Below, piece after piece: positions 1-7,075 of a stretch of DNA of 11,569 bases. The stretch comes from Flavobacteriales bacterium UBA5871 (GTDB taxonomy: Bacteria; Bacteroidota; Bacteroidia; Flavobacteriales_D; Crocinitomicaceae), in NCBI GenBank assembly GCA_002432085.1, contig DJFN01000129.1, positions 9,186 through 20,754 of the forward strand, written 5' to 3'. The notes under the pieces are model-generated. The model worked only from the letters and a program-made list of their open reading frames with translations. It was not told the origin of the DNA and ran no database searches. Within the stretch, counting starts at the first letter, position 1. Every line of letters starts with the position of its first letter. A program made the position numbers and the translations under genes.

Positions 1-34
1 TGGTCCGAACGGGTTCCCGGTTGTAATCGATCAT
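1..34 (-). CDS. N-terminal end of a further gene, cut by the left edge (possible DegT/DnrJ-type aminotransferase)
   Basis: The ATG at 34 overlaps the epimerase stop as ATGA and follows a GGAG at ideal distance, so a gene most likely starts here. Eleven residues are visible (MIDYNREPVRT) with no stop before the edge. The NxxPVRT pattern recalls the N-terminus of many DegT/DnrJ/EryC1/StrS PLP-dependent sugar aminotransferases ('NGGxPVRT'), and such an enzyme would fit after two NDP-sugar SDRs. That family call is a guess from seven residues; the existence of a gene is better supported than its identity. Confidence 0.55.
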   Translation of the reverse strand, partial: MIDYNREPVRT

Positions 35-1038
35 TGTTTTCTCCAGACTTCAGGAAGTTTTTCTTCGATTTCGATCTCGCCGAAGTAGTCGCTCGAGCGT
101 GCGCCGACTTTTTGCGCCCATGCAGCCATTTTCCGCAAACCGTCTTCCAGCGTCACGAAATCTTCGTCGCGAATACCGAAAACGCGCTTGGCTTTCGAGT
201 GGTCGGAATAGGCGTGCAGGACTTCGTTACGGGCCGGTTGGTAATCGATCTTACCGGTCATGCCCATGACTTTCATTACGGTTTCCGACAGCTCATTCAC
301 GGAATAATCGACGTCGCCGCCGATGTTGAACGTCTCGTTGTAAGCTTCCGGAATCGTTACCGAACGGGCTATGTGCGGTGCCACGTCGTCGATGTAGCTG
401 AACGCGCGCGTCTGGGTTCCATCACCGAAAACGGTCAGGTTTTTCCCTTGCATGAGCTGGTTCATAAAGATCCCGATCACGTTGCGGTAGCGGTCGCCGA
501 TGTTCTGGTATTCGCCATACACGTTGTGCGGACGGAAAACAATCGAGTTCAGGCCGAATTGCTCGTGAGCGGATTTCAAATCCATTTCCACGGCGAATTT
601 CGCAATGCCGTACGGATCTTCCGGCTGCGGGATCAGGCCTTCGTGCATTGGCAGCTGTCCGGCGCCATAAACGGCGATCGAAGAGGTGAACACGAAGCAT
701 TTCACTTTAAAACGAACCGAAAGATTCACGAGGTTGACGCTTCCGATGAGGTTGTTCGAATAGTTGAACCGGCGGATAAAATGACTGAGTCCTTCGGCAG
801 CATAAGCGGCCAGGTGGTAGACGTAATCGAATTGGTATTGATTGAATAATGCTTCCAGCAGGTCGTGATCGAGGATGCTTCCTTTCACGAAAATGGCCTG
901 CGAATGAACATTGTCTTCGTAGCCGCCGCTAAGGTCGTCCAGCACGATCACACGGTGTCCCATCGCGATCAGCTCGTTGGTTACATGGGCCCCGATAAAG
1001 CCGGCGCCACCGGTTACTAAGCTTGTTTGCTGGCTCAT
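31..1038 (-). CDS. NAD-dependent nucleotide-sugar epimerase (UDP-glucose 4-epimerase-like)
   Basis: A 335-residue extended SDR with full family motifs: Rossmann TGGAGFIGAH (9-18), Asp34/Asp35 at the end of strand 2, YHLAAYAAEGLSHFI (74-88), Ser119/Ser120 in FTSSIAVYG, the catalytic YxxxK pair Tyr143/Lys147, and FRPHNVYGEYQN (168-179). The FGDGTQTRAFSYIDD segment (204-218) is the usual substrate-closing loop. Closest by motif to GalE-like UDP-hexose 4-epimerases, though a related 4,6-dehydratase or epimerase on another NDP-sugar cannot be excluded. It is paralogous in fold to the preceding SDR, and the ATGA overlap indicates joint expression. The C-terminal tail (EIEIEEKLPEVWRKQ) is strongly charged. 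A Shine-Dalgarno for the next gene lies inside its last codons. Confidence 0.92.
   Translation of the reverse strand: MSQQTSLVTGGAGFIGAHVTNELIAMGHRVIVLDDLSGGYEDNVHSQAIFVKGSILDHDLLEALFNQYQFDYVYHLAAYAAEGLSHFIRRFNYSNNLIGSVNLVNLSVRFKVKCFVFTSSIAVYGAGQLPMHEGLIPQPEDPYGIAKFAVEMDLKSAHEQFGLNSIVFRPHNVYGEYQNIGDRYRNVIGIFMNQLMQGKNLTVFGDGTQTRAFSYIDDVAPHIARSVTIPEAYNETFNIGGDVDYSVNELSETVMKVMGMTGKIDYQPARNEVLHAYSDHSKAKRVFGIRDEDFVTLEDGLRKMAAWAQKVGARSSDYFGEIEIEEKLPEVWRKQ
41..44 (-). promoter_or_regulatory. Shine-Dalgarno GGAG for the gene starting at 34
   Basis: GGAG lies inside the last codons of the epimerase gene, six bases (AAAACA) before the ATG at 34. It is the best ribosome binding site in the window and supports that truncated start. 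Confidence 0.6.
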
Positions 1039-1952
1039 TGCAAGGTTTTTAAAATGCGTTGGATACCGTCTTCCAGTGTCGTCAGCGGCTGAGATAACAA
1101 TTGCCGCATTTTGGTAATGTCTGGCTGGCGGCGTGTCATATCGCCATCCGGCAGCGGCGGCAGGTGAACAATCTCCGACTTCGAGCCGGTTATTTTCAGG
1201 ATAAGCTCCACGAGCTGTTTAATCGTAACAATTTCGTCGTTCCCGACATTGATCACGTCGTTAACAAACAGATCTTGCTGCATGGCACGTGTACACGCGT
1301 TGATGTTGTCGTCGATGTAGCAGAACGTACGCGTCTGGCTGCCGTCGCCGTAAATGGTGATCGGCTCGTTGGCGATCGCAGCGCGCAGGAATTTGGACAT
1401 TACGAAATCCGTGCTCTGTTTCGGACCATACGTGTTGAAAAAGCGGAAAATGGTGTAATCCAGCCCGAATTCCTGTTGGTAGGAGCGGAAATAGGATTCG
1501 CCGACGTTCTTCACAATCGCATACGGCAGACGTGAGTTGAGCGGTGTCGTATGTTCGTTTTGCGGCAGGTGAACCGGCTCTCCGTAGACTTCCGAAGAAG
1601 AAGCAAAGAAGACGCGTTTCACGCCGGTTCGCTTCGACAGGTTGAGAATGTTCTTGATTCCCTGGATATCGTCGAGCACCATGATCGGGTGGGCGAGTGT
1701 TCGCTTCACACCGACAACGGCCGCATAATGAAAGACAAAATCGAATTGATAAGAACTGAAAATCGGTGCGATCTCTTCGTAATTGTTGACATCGCAGTTA
1801 ACGAACTTGCAGTTGGGATGACGGGGAACGTTTTCCTGCTTGCCTGTCAGGAAATTGTCGACGAGGACTACGGTGTTCTCTTGATCGGTCAGCAATTTAT
1901 CGGCCAACGAGCTCGGGATAAATCCGGCACCTCCTGTAATTAAAATATTCAT
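1035..1952 (-). CDS. NAD-dependent nucleotide-sugar epimerase/dehydratase (extended SDR)
   Basis: A 305-residue extended SDR that uses bound NAD to oxidise and rearrange an NDP-sugar. The start is the ATG at 1952 (MNILITGGAGF). An in-frame TTG at 2009 adds 19 residues before the Rossmann strand and coincides with the promoter -33 element, so it is rejected. Cofactor motif: TGGAGFIPSS (6-15), with Pro13 where most relatives have the third Gly. The acidic Asp32 ends strand 2. Catalytic residues are Ser118-120 in FASSSEVYG and the YxxxK pair Tyr144/Lys148. Donor-site segments include FRFFNTYGPKQSTDFV and IYGDGSQTRTFCYIDD. The overall form resembles UDP-glucuronate decarboxylases and 4-epimerases, but the exact reaction is not decided. 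The stop overlaps the next start by ATGA. Confidence 0.92.
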   Translation of the reverse strand: MNILITGGAGFIPSSLADKLLTDQENTVVLVDNFLTGKQENVPRHPNCKFVNCDVNNYEEIAPIFSSYQFDFVFHYAAVVGVKRTLAHPIMVLDDIQGIKNILNLSKRTGVKRVFFASSSEVYGEPVHLPQNEHTTPLNSRLPYAIVKNVGESYFRSYQQEFGLDYTIFRFFNTYGPKQSTDFVMSKFLRAAIANEPITIYGDGSQTRTFCYIDDNINACTRAMQQDLFVNDVINVGNDEIVTIKQLVELILKITGSKSEIVHLPPLPDGDMTRRQPDITKMRQLLSQPLTTLEDGIQRILKTLQ

Positions 1953-1978
1953 CGTAGTTTTCTGATTCCGTGTCCGGG

Positions 1979-2009
1979 CAAAAATAGGTATTAATTGGAT
2001 TGAGGGCAA
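1979..2009 (-). promoter_or_regulatory. likely Bacteroidota-type promoter for the epimerase genes
   Basis: In the 111-base gap between the methyltransferase stop and the epimerase start, the minus strand carries TTG (2009-2007), a 20-base spacer, then TATTTTTG (1986-1979). The second element fits the Bacteroidota -7 consensus TAnnTTTG at every fixed position, and the spacing fits the -33 TTG element. Transcription would begin near 1972, giving a leader of about 20 bases before the ATG at 1952. Seen directly: sequence and spacing. Inferred: activity. Confidence 0.6.
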
Positions 2010-2063
2010 TGCAGCCTAAAGCAGATGACCATAATTCTGTTACGATTGATCATACTGCGAAGA

Positions 2064-2981
2064 TCAGGAAGTTTTTCGCAGCCAGATGCTGAGCTGCATA
2101 CCGGTGTTAGTTCGTCTCATCCAGGGTTTTAGCAACCAGTCGAGGCTTTTTGGAAGATATGTGTCGGCTACAAAATACGTGTGCGATGCAATTTCATAGC
2201 CGTGCTTCTGTGCGTGTTGTTCGAACGATTTCAGGTCGAATTCATACAAATGATACGGCTCGTGCATGGGGCTGAGATTGGCCACGTAATCGCTTCGTCG
2301 CAGGCGGTAGTAGAAATTGACCAGCCTGTTGATCAGCCAGTGCGAAGAAGGAACCTCGATCTGTATCAGTCCGCCTGGCTTCAGCCACGAAAGCGCTTTG
2401 ACAATGGAAGCCGAAGGATCGTATAAATGCTCTAATACCGCACCGAAGGAAATAAAATCGAAGGTGTTTTCGGGATAATCGACTTCTTCCAGCATGCCGA
2501 GCTTCAATCGTTCGGCTGAAATTCCCATTTTATTAATCGCGCGATCGTGGAACGGCTCCGAAGGCTCAAATCCGTAAGTTTCGTATCCTGCCCGTTCGAG
2601 CGCGATCATGCCTTTTCCAAGTCCGGCACCGATGTCGAGCGCTTTCATTCCCGGTTGGAATTCCTGGAGCTTTTTCAACACGTTGATCTCATGCTGAAAA
2701 TAGTTCTCGTTGACCGTGAAATAGCTCTCTTTCCAGTAATCTTCGGGTGGCACGCCATAATGGTCCTGGATGCTGGCTGGTATCGGCTGCGGATTGGAAT
2801 AGATCAGATCACATGCGTTGCATCGGAGAACCGTGGTGGTAATGCCCGTTCTGTTTTTGGGATTTTTGCCCTGCGACCTGTTCATGCGCTTGCCGAGAAC
2901 CTTATGATTGGCTACTGCCTCGCCACACATATTGCAGGAGGCGATGGCTTTAAAAGAATAGGTGAATTCCGTTCTGTTCAT
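2064..2981 (-). CDS. class I SAM methyltransferase with N-terminal four-cysteine module
   Basis: A 305-residue protein with two parts. The N-terminus carries two CxxC pairs (Cys16/Cys19 in CNMCG and Cys54/Cys57 in CNACDLIYSNPQP), a zinc-ribbon-like arrangement often fused to Methyltransf_23 enzymes in sugar loci. The catalytic domain has motif I LDIGAGLGKG (115-124), the acidic Glu139 in FEPS, the post-motif LEHLYDP (183-189) and LKPGG (200-204). Start: the first ATG keeps both cysteine pairs, while a downstream ATG at residue 33 would lose the first pair, so the long form is chosen. Similar two-part proteins act as C-methyltransferases (with NDP-4-keto sugars) or O-methyltransferases; which applies here is not visible. 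It is the last gene before the 111-base gap with the likely promoter. Confidence 0.9.
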   Translation of the reverse strand: MNRTEFTYSFKAIASCNMCGEAVANHKVLGKRMNRSQGKNPKNRTGITTTVLRCNACDLIYSNPQPIPASIQDHYGVPPEDYWKESYFTVNENYFQHEINVLKKLQEFQPGMKALDIGAGLGKGMIALERAGYETYGFEPSEPFHDRAINKMGISAERLKLGMLEEVDYPENTFDFISFGAVLEHLYDPSASIVKALSWLKPGGLIQIEVPSSHWLINRLVNFYYRLRRSDYVANLSPMHEPYHLYEFDLKSFEQHAQKHGYEIASHTYFVADTYLPKSLDWLLKPWMRRTNTGMQLSIWLRKTS

Positions 2982-3019
2982 CTGCTGAGCATTAACCGCG
3001 GTATGAAAATATCAAATTA

Positions 3020-4225
3020 TCAGGACTTAACGGGCGCATAAATGGTCTGATAGATTGCTTCTGCACGTTCGAAATTGCGGTACTTTTCTGCAACCGGACG
3101 GATGCGGGCGTAATTGGTCTTACGTGAATCCTGGAGCAGCGTATCGATAAAACGAACGGAAGCTTTGTATTCGTCCATCGACAATTCTTTCCACACGTAG
3201 CCGATGCCGTTTTCTTCAATGATTCCCGAATCGTCGGAAATATTGGCGGGCGTGATAACCGGAAGTCCCAAAGCCCAGTATTCGCCGTTTTTTATCGGCG
3301 TGCAATAGCGCTTGGTCGGAACAGGCTTTACAGGCGAAATCGCGAAATCGCCCAGTCCCATGTAATCCGGAACGCGGTGGTGCGGAACAAAAACACTGGT
3401 CATGGCGTTGGATCCGAAGCCGGCTTCATTCGCCAGCTGCTCCAGTTCTTTGCGGTTGTGATTCGTAAGCAGCAGTACATGGAATCGCTCGCCCCAATAA
3501 TCCTGTGCCACTTTGAAAAAATCGAATACTTCGCGGTCGAGGTAAATGCCGCCGAATTTACCCGCGTAAACACAAATAAGCTTGTTCTCCAACCCCAGTT
3601 CGCGCAGGAGTTCCGGTTGTTTGAGGTTTCGTTCGGAAAACAATTCGAGGTCCACACAAGCCGGTTTCACGAAGATCGGTGCTTTCGGCTGACCGTATTT
3701 TTCCCGCGCATAAGTTTTCATGCCTTCGGTAGCGGCGATCAGTACGGCCGCGCGATGCGTCTGGCGTTTTTCGAACCCGAAAAGGAGCTTGAAAGCTCTG
3801 CTTCCCGGTTTCCACGTACCGTTTTCCACCATAGCCTCGGCATGCGGCTCGTAGCTGTCAATGATGAGTCGTTTGCCTGTCAGTTTCGCCAGCAGGTACG
3901 CGATCATTCCGGCCGGCGTACACCACGCATGAATGGTTGAAACGCGCTCTTTACGGATCAGTCGAATCAGCGAAAACAACGTTTTTAGCCACATAAACAG
4001 GCCTTTCATCCCGAACGGATGGTATTGAATGCTGACATTATAAATGTTGTTTTCAATCAGGCCAGCCGCCGAAGAAGTCTTGTCGAGCGTGAGCAGAAAC
4101 ACCTTGCTGCCTTCGGGCAAACGTTTGGCGATCATGCGGACATACGGTAAAGTGTAGGTTTGAATGAGTGCGTCCGGCAGGCTCCAGTAGGTCACGACCA
4201 ATACGTTATGTGGCTGGCTGCTCAT
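3020..4225 (-). CDS. GT-B glycosyltransferase (GT4-like)
   Basis: A 401-residue predicted glycosyltransferase. The N-terminal domain includes STIHAWCTPAGMIAYLLAKL (96-115) and the acceptor-loop segment LIIDSYEPHAEAMVENGTW (120-138), a form seen in GT4 enzymes of polysaccharide loci. The central linker has FVKPACVDLELF (185-196). The C-terminal domain starts with ICVYAGKFGGIYLD (217-230) and ends with the donor-site segment CTPIKNGEYWALGLPVI (308-324). There Glu315 takes the place of the conserved Glu of the 'KxxEYxAxGLPV' motif, and the full EX7E is not present. It overlaps the GT2 gene by ATGA and is followed by a 38-base spacer before the next methyltransferase gene, the first gap since the start of the overlapping series at 9335. 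Substrate unknown. Confidence 0.88.
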   Translation of the reverse strand: MSSQPHNVLVVTYWSLPDALIQTYTLPYVRMIAKRLPEGSKVFLLTLDKTSSAAGLIENNIYNVSIQYHPFGMKGLFMWLKTLFSLIRLIRKERVSTIHAWCTPAGMIAYLLAKLTGKRLIIDSYEPHAEAMVENGTWKPGSRAFKLLFGFEKRQTHRAAVLIAATEGMKTYAREKYGQPKAPIFVKPACVDLELFSERNLKQPELLRELGLENKLICVYAGKFGGIYLDREVFDFFKVAQDYWGERFHVLLLTNHNRKELEQLANEAGFGSNAMTSVFVPHHRVPDYMGLGDFAISPVKPVPTKRYCTPIKNGEYWALGLPVITPANISDDSGIIEENGIGYVWKELSMDEYKASVRFIDTLLQDSRKTNYARIRPVAEKYRNFERAEAIYQTIYAPVKS

Positions 4226-5079
4226 AGCTTTTTCGAAAAAAGTTGAACGATCACGGGCGGCCAGCTGAAGAGTGCGCGTAAAATGAAACCGCAGCCGCGA
4301 AGCTTGTTATTTCCCTGTTTCCACCAGCTTCCCGCCAGGATGAGGTACAGATTCGCGAAAGCTTTTCGTCGCTGCGAGGCGGAGTTGAACAAACCATTGG
4401 CTGCTGCTTTCCGGTAAACACCAATGTGGTCCTTTTCCATCACGGCAATATTCCGGCTCATACTGTTGGCCAGCACACGGTAGCGTAGTAAAGGCTCCGG
4501 AAGATGTGTTCCGTTGTATTGAGCAGCTAATCGGAAAGCAAAATCCTGGTCGGCGGCCGTCGAGAATTGCCGGTCGAATGTCAGTTTGCCCTCGGTGAAA
4601 ACTATGTTCCGGATAACCAGGTTCGCAGGCGGACCCAATACGGTTTTCCATTCCAGCAGATTCGCCAGGATCTCGGCACCGTTGCGATGATCGTGACCGA
4701 TCGTCTGCGAATGTTCATCGATCTCTTCCAGGTCGGAAAAGCTGAAATCGGTTCCTTGTTCCCGAATGGCCGCAACTTTCTTTTCAAGATTTTGAGGATC
4801 CCAGAGATCATCGGCATCGAGAAAAGCATAGTACTCACCGGCCGCGATCTCAATTCCCGTATTTCTGGCTTCGGAAACGCCGGCATTTTCTTTTCGGATA
4901 TACCGGATGCGCGAATCGGCCAGAAAAGGACGAATAACGTTTGGCGTCTGGTCTGTCGAACCGTCGTCAATCAGCAGTAATTCCCAGTCGGTCAGCGTTT
5001 GCTGCTGTACGGTTGCGATCGTTTCCGCTATGAAGCGTTCGGCATTGTAAACGGGCACTATGACAGAAACAACAGGCAT
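4222..5079 (-). CDS. glycosyltransferase family 2 (GT2, inverting, GT-A fold)
   Basis: A 285-residue GT2 enzyme. The GT-A core starts at once with VSVIVPVYNAERFI (4-17), then LLIDDGSTD (35-43) for nucleotide binding, KENAGVSEARNTGI (63-76), and the DxD metal site in FLDADDLW (86-93). ADQDFAFRLA (176-185) sits where GT2 enzymes carry the catalytic-base motif (usually ED), here Asp177 and Asp179. The C-terminal ~50 residues are basic and moderately hydrophobic (FILRALFSWPPVIVQLF), suggesting a membrane-associated amphipathic helix; that is inference. It likely adds one sugar in inverting mode. Start and stop are coupled to the neighbours by overlaps of one and four bases. It is the only GT2 in view among four GT-B enzymes. 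Confidence 0.95.
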   Translation of the reverse strand: MPVVSVIVPVYNAERFIAETIATVQQQTLTDWELLLIDDGSTDQTPNVIRPFLADSRIRYIRKENAGVSEARNTGIEIAAGEYYAFLDADDLWDPQNLEKKVAAIREQGTDFSFSDLEEIDEHSQTIGHDHRNGAEILANLLEWKTVLGPPANLVIRNIVFTEGKLTFDRQFSTAADQDFAFRLAAQYNGTHLPEPLLRYRVLANSMSRNIAVMEKDHIGVYRKAAANGLFNSASQRRKAFANLYLILAGSWWKQGNNKLRGCGFILRALFSWPPVIVQLFSKKL

Positions 5080-5957
5080 CAGATCAGACCAAGAGATTGT
5101 GCGGTGAGCTTATCGCATACAAGATAATTCCAGAAGTCGCTTTTTTCAATGACGGCAGTCTGACGAATCGTATTGCGCATGTCATCGATATTGAAATAAA
5201 GGTAGTCTTTATCTTTCAGCAGCAGTGTTAATTCGCTGGCAATGGATTCGTTCAGCACTTCGATGATCATAACCGGCCGAAAGCGATTGAGGTAATCGCC
5301 CATACCTTTGAGCACTTCGACTTCGTGTGTTTCCACATCGATTTTCATCAGGGAAATATGCTCCAATTGCTGTTCCTCGATAAAATCGGCAATAGTCTGT
5401 GTGCGGATGGTCACGGCATCGACATCGGCAGAATCCAGGGTGTTTTTATTGACTGTAACGGAGTAAGCGAAGTCCGTTCCTTTTTTGAGATAAATGGTAG
5501 CTTCGCCGGTCTGGTCAGAAAGAGCGATTTCATGCAGATGACAATCGAACTGATTGCGTTCCATGTTTTTTTGCAGCAGGCGAAAAGTACCTTTTACCGG
5601 CTCGAAACAATGGATTTCGGCTTTAGGTTGCAGCGTTCTGGCAACAAGCGCATACAAACCGGTATTCGCGCCGATGTCGAAGATCACGTCGGCGCGCTGA
5701 ACCAGCTCCGACCAGATGCTCATGGTTTTCTTTTCCCAGCCCTTGTAAAGACCGTTCCAGAAAATTTCGTTCTCTTCGATCATCCCGTGGTGGTAGAGCT
5801 CGAAGTAGCTTCCTTCTGCCGCCTTTACCTTGAAAAATCCCCGGAAATACAAGTGCTGGTAAATGCTGACAGATGGCCGCACTATTTTTTTTAGAAGTGT
5901 GAAAACCGGCTGTCTGAAAGGAAAAACAGCATAAAGCCATTTGAGGGACCGTTTCAT
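5079..5957 (-). CDS. FkbM family methyltransferase
   Basis: A 292-residue SAM-dependent O-methyltransferase of the FkbM family (Methyltransf_21), which in polysaccharide loci methylates sugar hydroxyls. Motif I is FDIGANTG (93-100), FEP (118-120) is the acidic motif II, ALSD (145-148) follows, and the family hallmark MKIDVETHEVEVLKG (204-218) is complete, with EVLNE (233-237) after it. The first ~35 residues are basic and hydrophobic (KRSLKWLYAVFPFRQPVFTL), which could be a membrane-contact segment or the usual N-terminal extension. The ATG overlaps the upstream GT4 stop (ATGA), and the stop shares one base with the next start (TGATG). Which sugar is methylated is not visible. Confidence 0.93.
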   Translation of the reverse strand: MKRSLKWLYAVFPFRQPVFTLLKKIVRPSVSIYQHLYFRGFFKVKAAEGSYFELYHHGMIEENEIFWNGLYKGWEKKTMSIWSELVQRADVIFDIGANTGLYALVARTLQPKAEIHCFEPVKGTFRLLQKNMERNQFDCHLHEIALSDQTGEATIYLKKGTDFAYSVTVNKNTLDSADVDAVTIRTQTIADFIEEQQLEHISLMKIDVETHEVEVLKGMGDYLNRFRPVMIIEVLNESIASELTLLLKDKDYLYFNIDDMRNTIRQTAVIEKSDFWNYLVCDKLTAQSLGLI

Positions 5958-7075
5958 TTCCGGGAATCGTAGAGTTGAAGGTAGTTCGCATACATGATCG
6001 GGAAATCATACAGGCGTTGCCCTGTTTCGAAAGCTTTTTGTCCGATTTCTTTACGATCGGCTTCCAGCATAAAGCGAATGCCTTCTACAATTTCCGCCGG
6101 GTTTTTATCGGCAATCAGGTAGCCGTTTTCTTTGTGGACAATTCCGTCTTTGGCTGAACCCGTAGCTGTGGAAACGATTGGCAGGCTATGGGCCATTGCT
6201 TCGGCGATCACAAAACCGAAAGGCTCCATCGAGGCGGCGTGCAGGTAAATATCGAATAAGGAGAACAACGAAGGCATATCGCGCTGCTCGATCCAATCGG
6301 TGAAGACAACGTGTCGTTCCAATCCGTTTTGTTCTACCAGTGAAACAAGCTCGGCTTTCTGGTCGCCATTTCCGACAAACAGAAACAGCACTTTGTCATT
6401 GAGCTGCACGATTTCCTTTGCGGCTTCGATGATGTAGCGATAGCCTTTCCATTCGATTAAACGAGCCACCGTACCGATAACGATGCGGTTTTCCAGCCCG
6501 TATTGTTGAGCGAACTGCTGGCGTGTCGTTTCATTGATGGTACTTAAGCGCTTTTGGATTGGAATTCCGTGATGGATCAGATATACTTTGGCCCGATCGG
6601 CTTTTTCTTTTTCCAGGATAAAATCGCGGCATTCTTCCGAAACAGCGATCAGGTGAGTGGCTTTGCGATTGATCAACCGGTCGAGGAAAACGGCTTTCGG
6701 TGCATAAAACCAGTGAAACGTTGTGTCCTGTTTGGTCGCCACGATGGTTTTGATACCTGCCCAACGTGCAGCAATTACGGACGGAAGCGTGTCGTCGAAC
6801 AAATGTGCGTGTACAACATCCGGACGAAGCTTGCGAAATGTTCGGTACAAACGAAAAACGACCCGCAGCCATCCTTGTTTACGCCGGCTGTTATCGAAAG
6901 GAATCCAGATGCACTCACAGCCATAAGCCTTCATCTCTTCCAGCATCAGCGGTTCCGAACGGTGCAGGGCGATGAATGTAATTCTGACATCCTGCAGCTG
7001 TTGCGCGCGTTCCGCAAACCAGCTGAAGTATGGTACGGAGCTGTTATTAGCCATAAGGAAAACAACATGCTTCAT
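5954..7075 (-). CDS. glycosyltransferase family 4 (GT4, retaining)
   Basis: A 373-residue GT4 enzyme with complete family motifs, predicted to transfer a sugar from an NDP donor to the lipid-linked glycan on the cytoplasmic face. The N-terminal domain has RPDVVHAHLFDD (84-95) and the acceptor region ATKQDTTFHWF (113-123). The hinge is LIHHGI (166-171), strand 1 of the C-terminal domain gives IGTVARLIEWKGY (200-212), and the phosphate loop follows in FLFVGNGDQ (231-239). The catalytic EX7E runs from Glu284 to Glu292 in MEPFGFVIAEAM, followed by AHSLPIVSTATGSAKDGI. It is the most canonical glycosyltransferase in the window. Both ends overlap neighbours by ATGA. Donor specificity cannot be assigned from motifs. 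Confidence 0.95.
   Translation of the reverse strand: MKHVVFLMANNSSVPYFSWFAERAQQLQDVRITFIALHRSEPLMLEEMKAYGCECIWIPFDNSRRKQGWLRVVFRLYRTFRKLRPDVVHAHLFDDTLPSVIAARWAGIKTIVATKQDTTFHWFYAPKAVFLDRLINRKATHLIAVSEECRDFILEKEKADRAKVYLIHHGIPIQKRLSTINETTRQQFAQQYGLENRIVIGTVARLIEWKGYRYIIEAAKEIVQLNDKVLFLFVGNGDQKAELVSLVEQNGLERHVVFTDWIEQRDMPSLFSLFDIYLHAASMEPFGFVIAEAMAHSLPIVSTATGSAKDGIVHKENGYLIADKNPAEIVEGIRFMLEADRKEIGQKAFETGQRLYDFPIMYANYLQLYDSRK

Noticed and set aside
34..849. Long plus-strand open frame of 271 codons opposite the first epimerase gene
   Set aside because: It lies wholly antisense to a gene with full SDR motifs, shows no recognisable domain, and similar antisense frames occur opposite most genes here, as expected from the codon use of the minus-strand genes.
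1953..2009. Upstream TTG start giving 19 extra residues on the second SDR
   Set aside because: The Rossmann strand should begin within a few residues of the start, the extension has no conserved feature, and the TTG coincides with the likely -33 promoter element.
2021..2058. Imperfect hairpin (GCAG-TA-TGATC pairing with GGTCA-T-CTGC) just after the methyltransferase stop, considered as a terminator
   Set aside because: The stem is interrupted by an internal loop, the loop is about 17 bases, and only three T residues follow, so it does not look like an intrinsic terminator.
2982..3019. TAATTTG near the glycosyltransferase stop, considered as a promoter -7 element
   Set aside because: It is one base short of TAnnTTTG and overlaps the stop codon region; the 38-base gap looks like a simple spacer.
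3400..3815. Two minus-strand 85-codon frames inside the glycosyltransferase gene
   Set aside because: They are out-of-frame shadows of a gene with clear GT-B motifs, with no separate start signals or domains.
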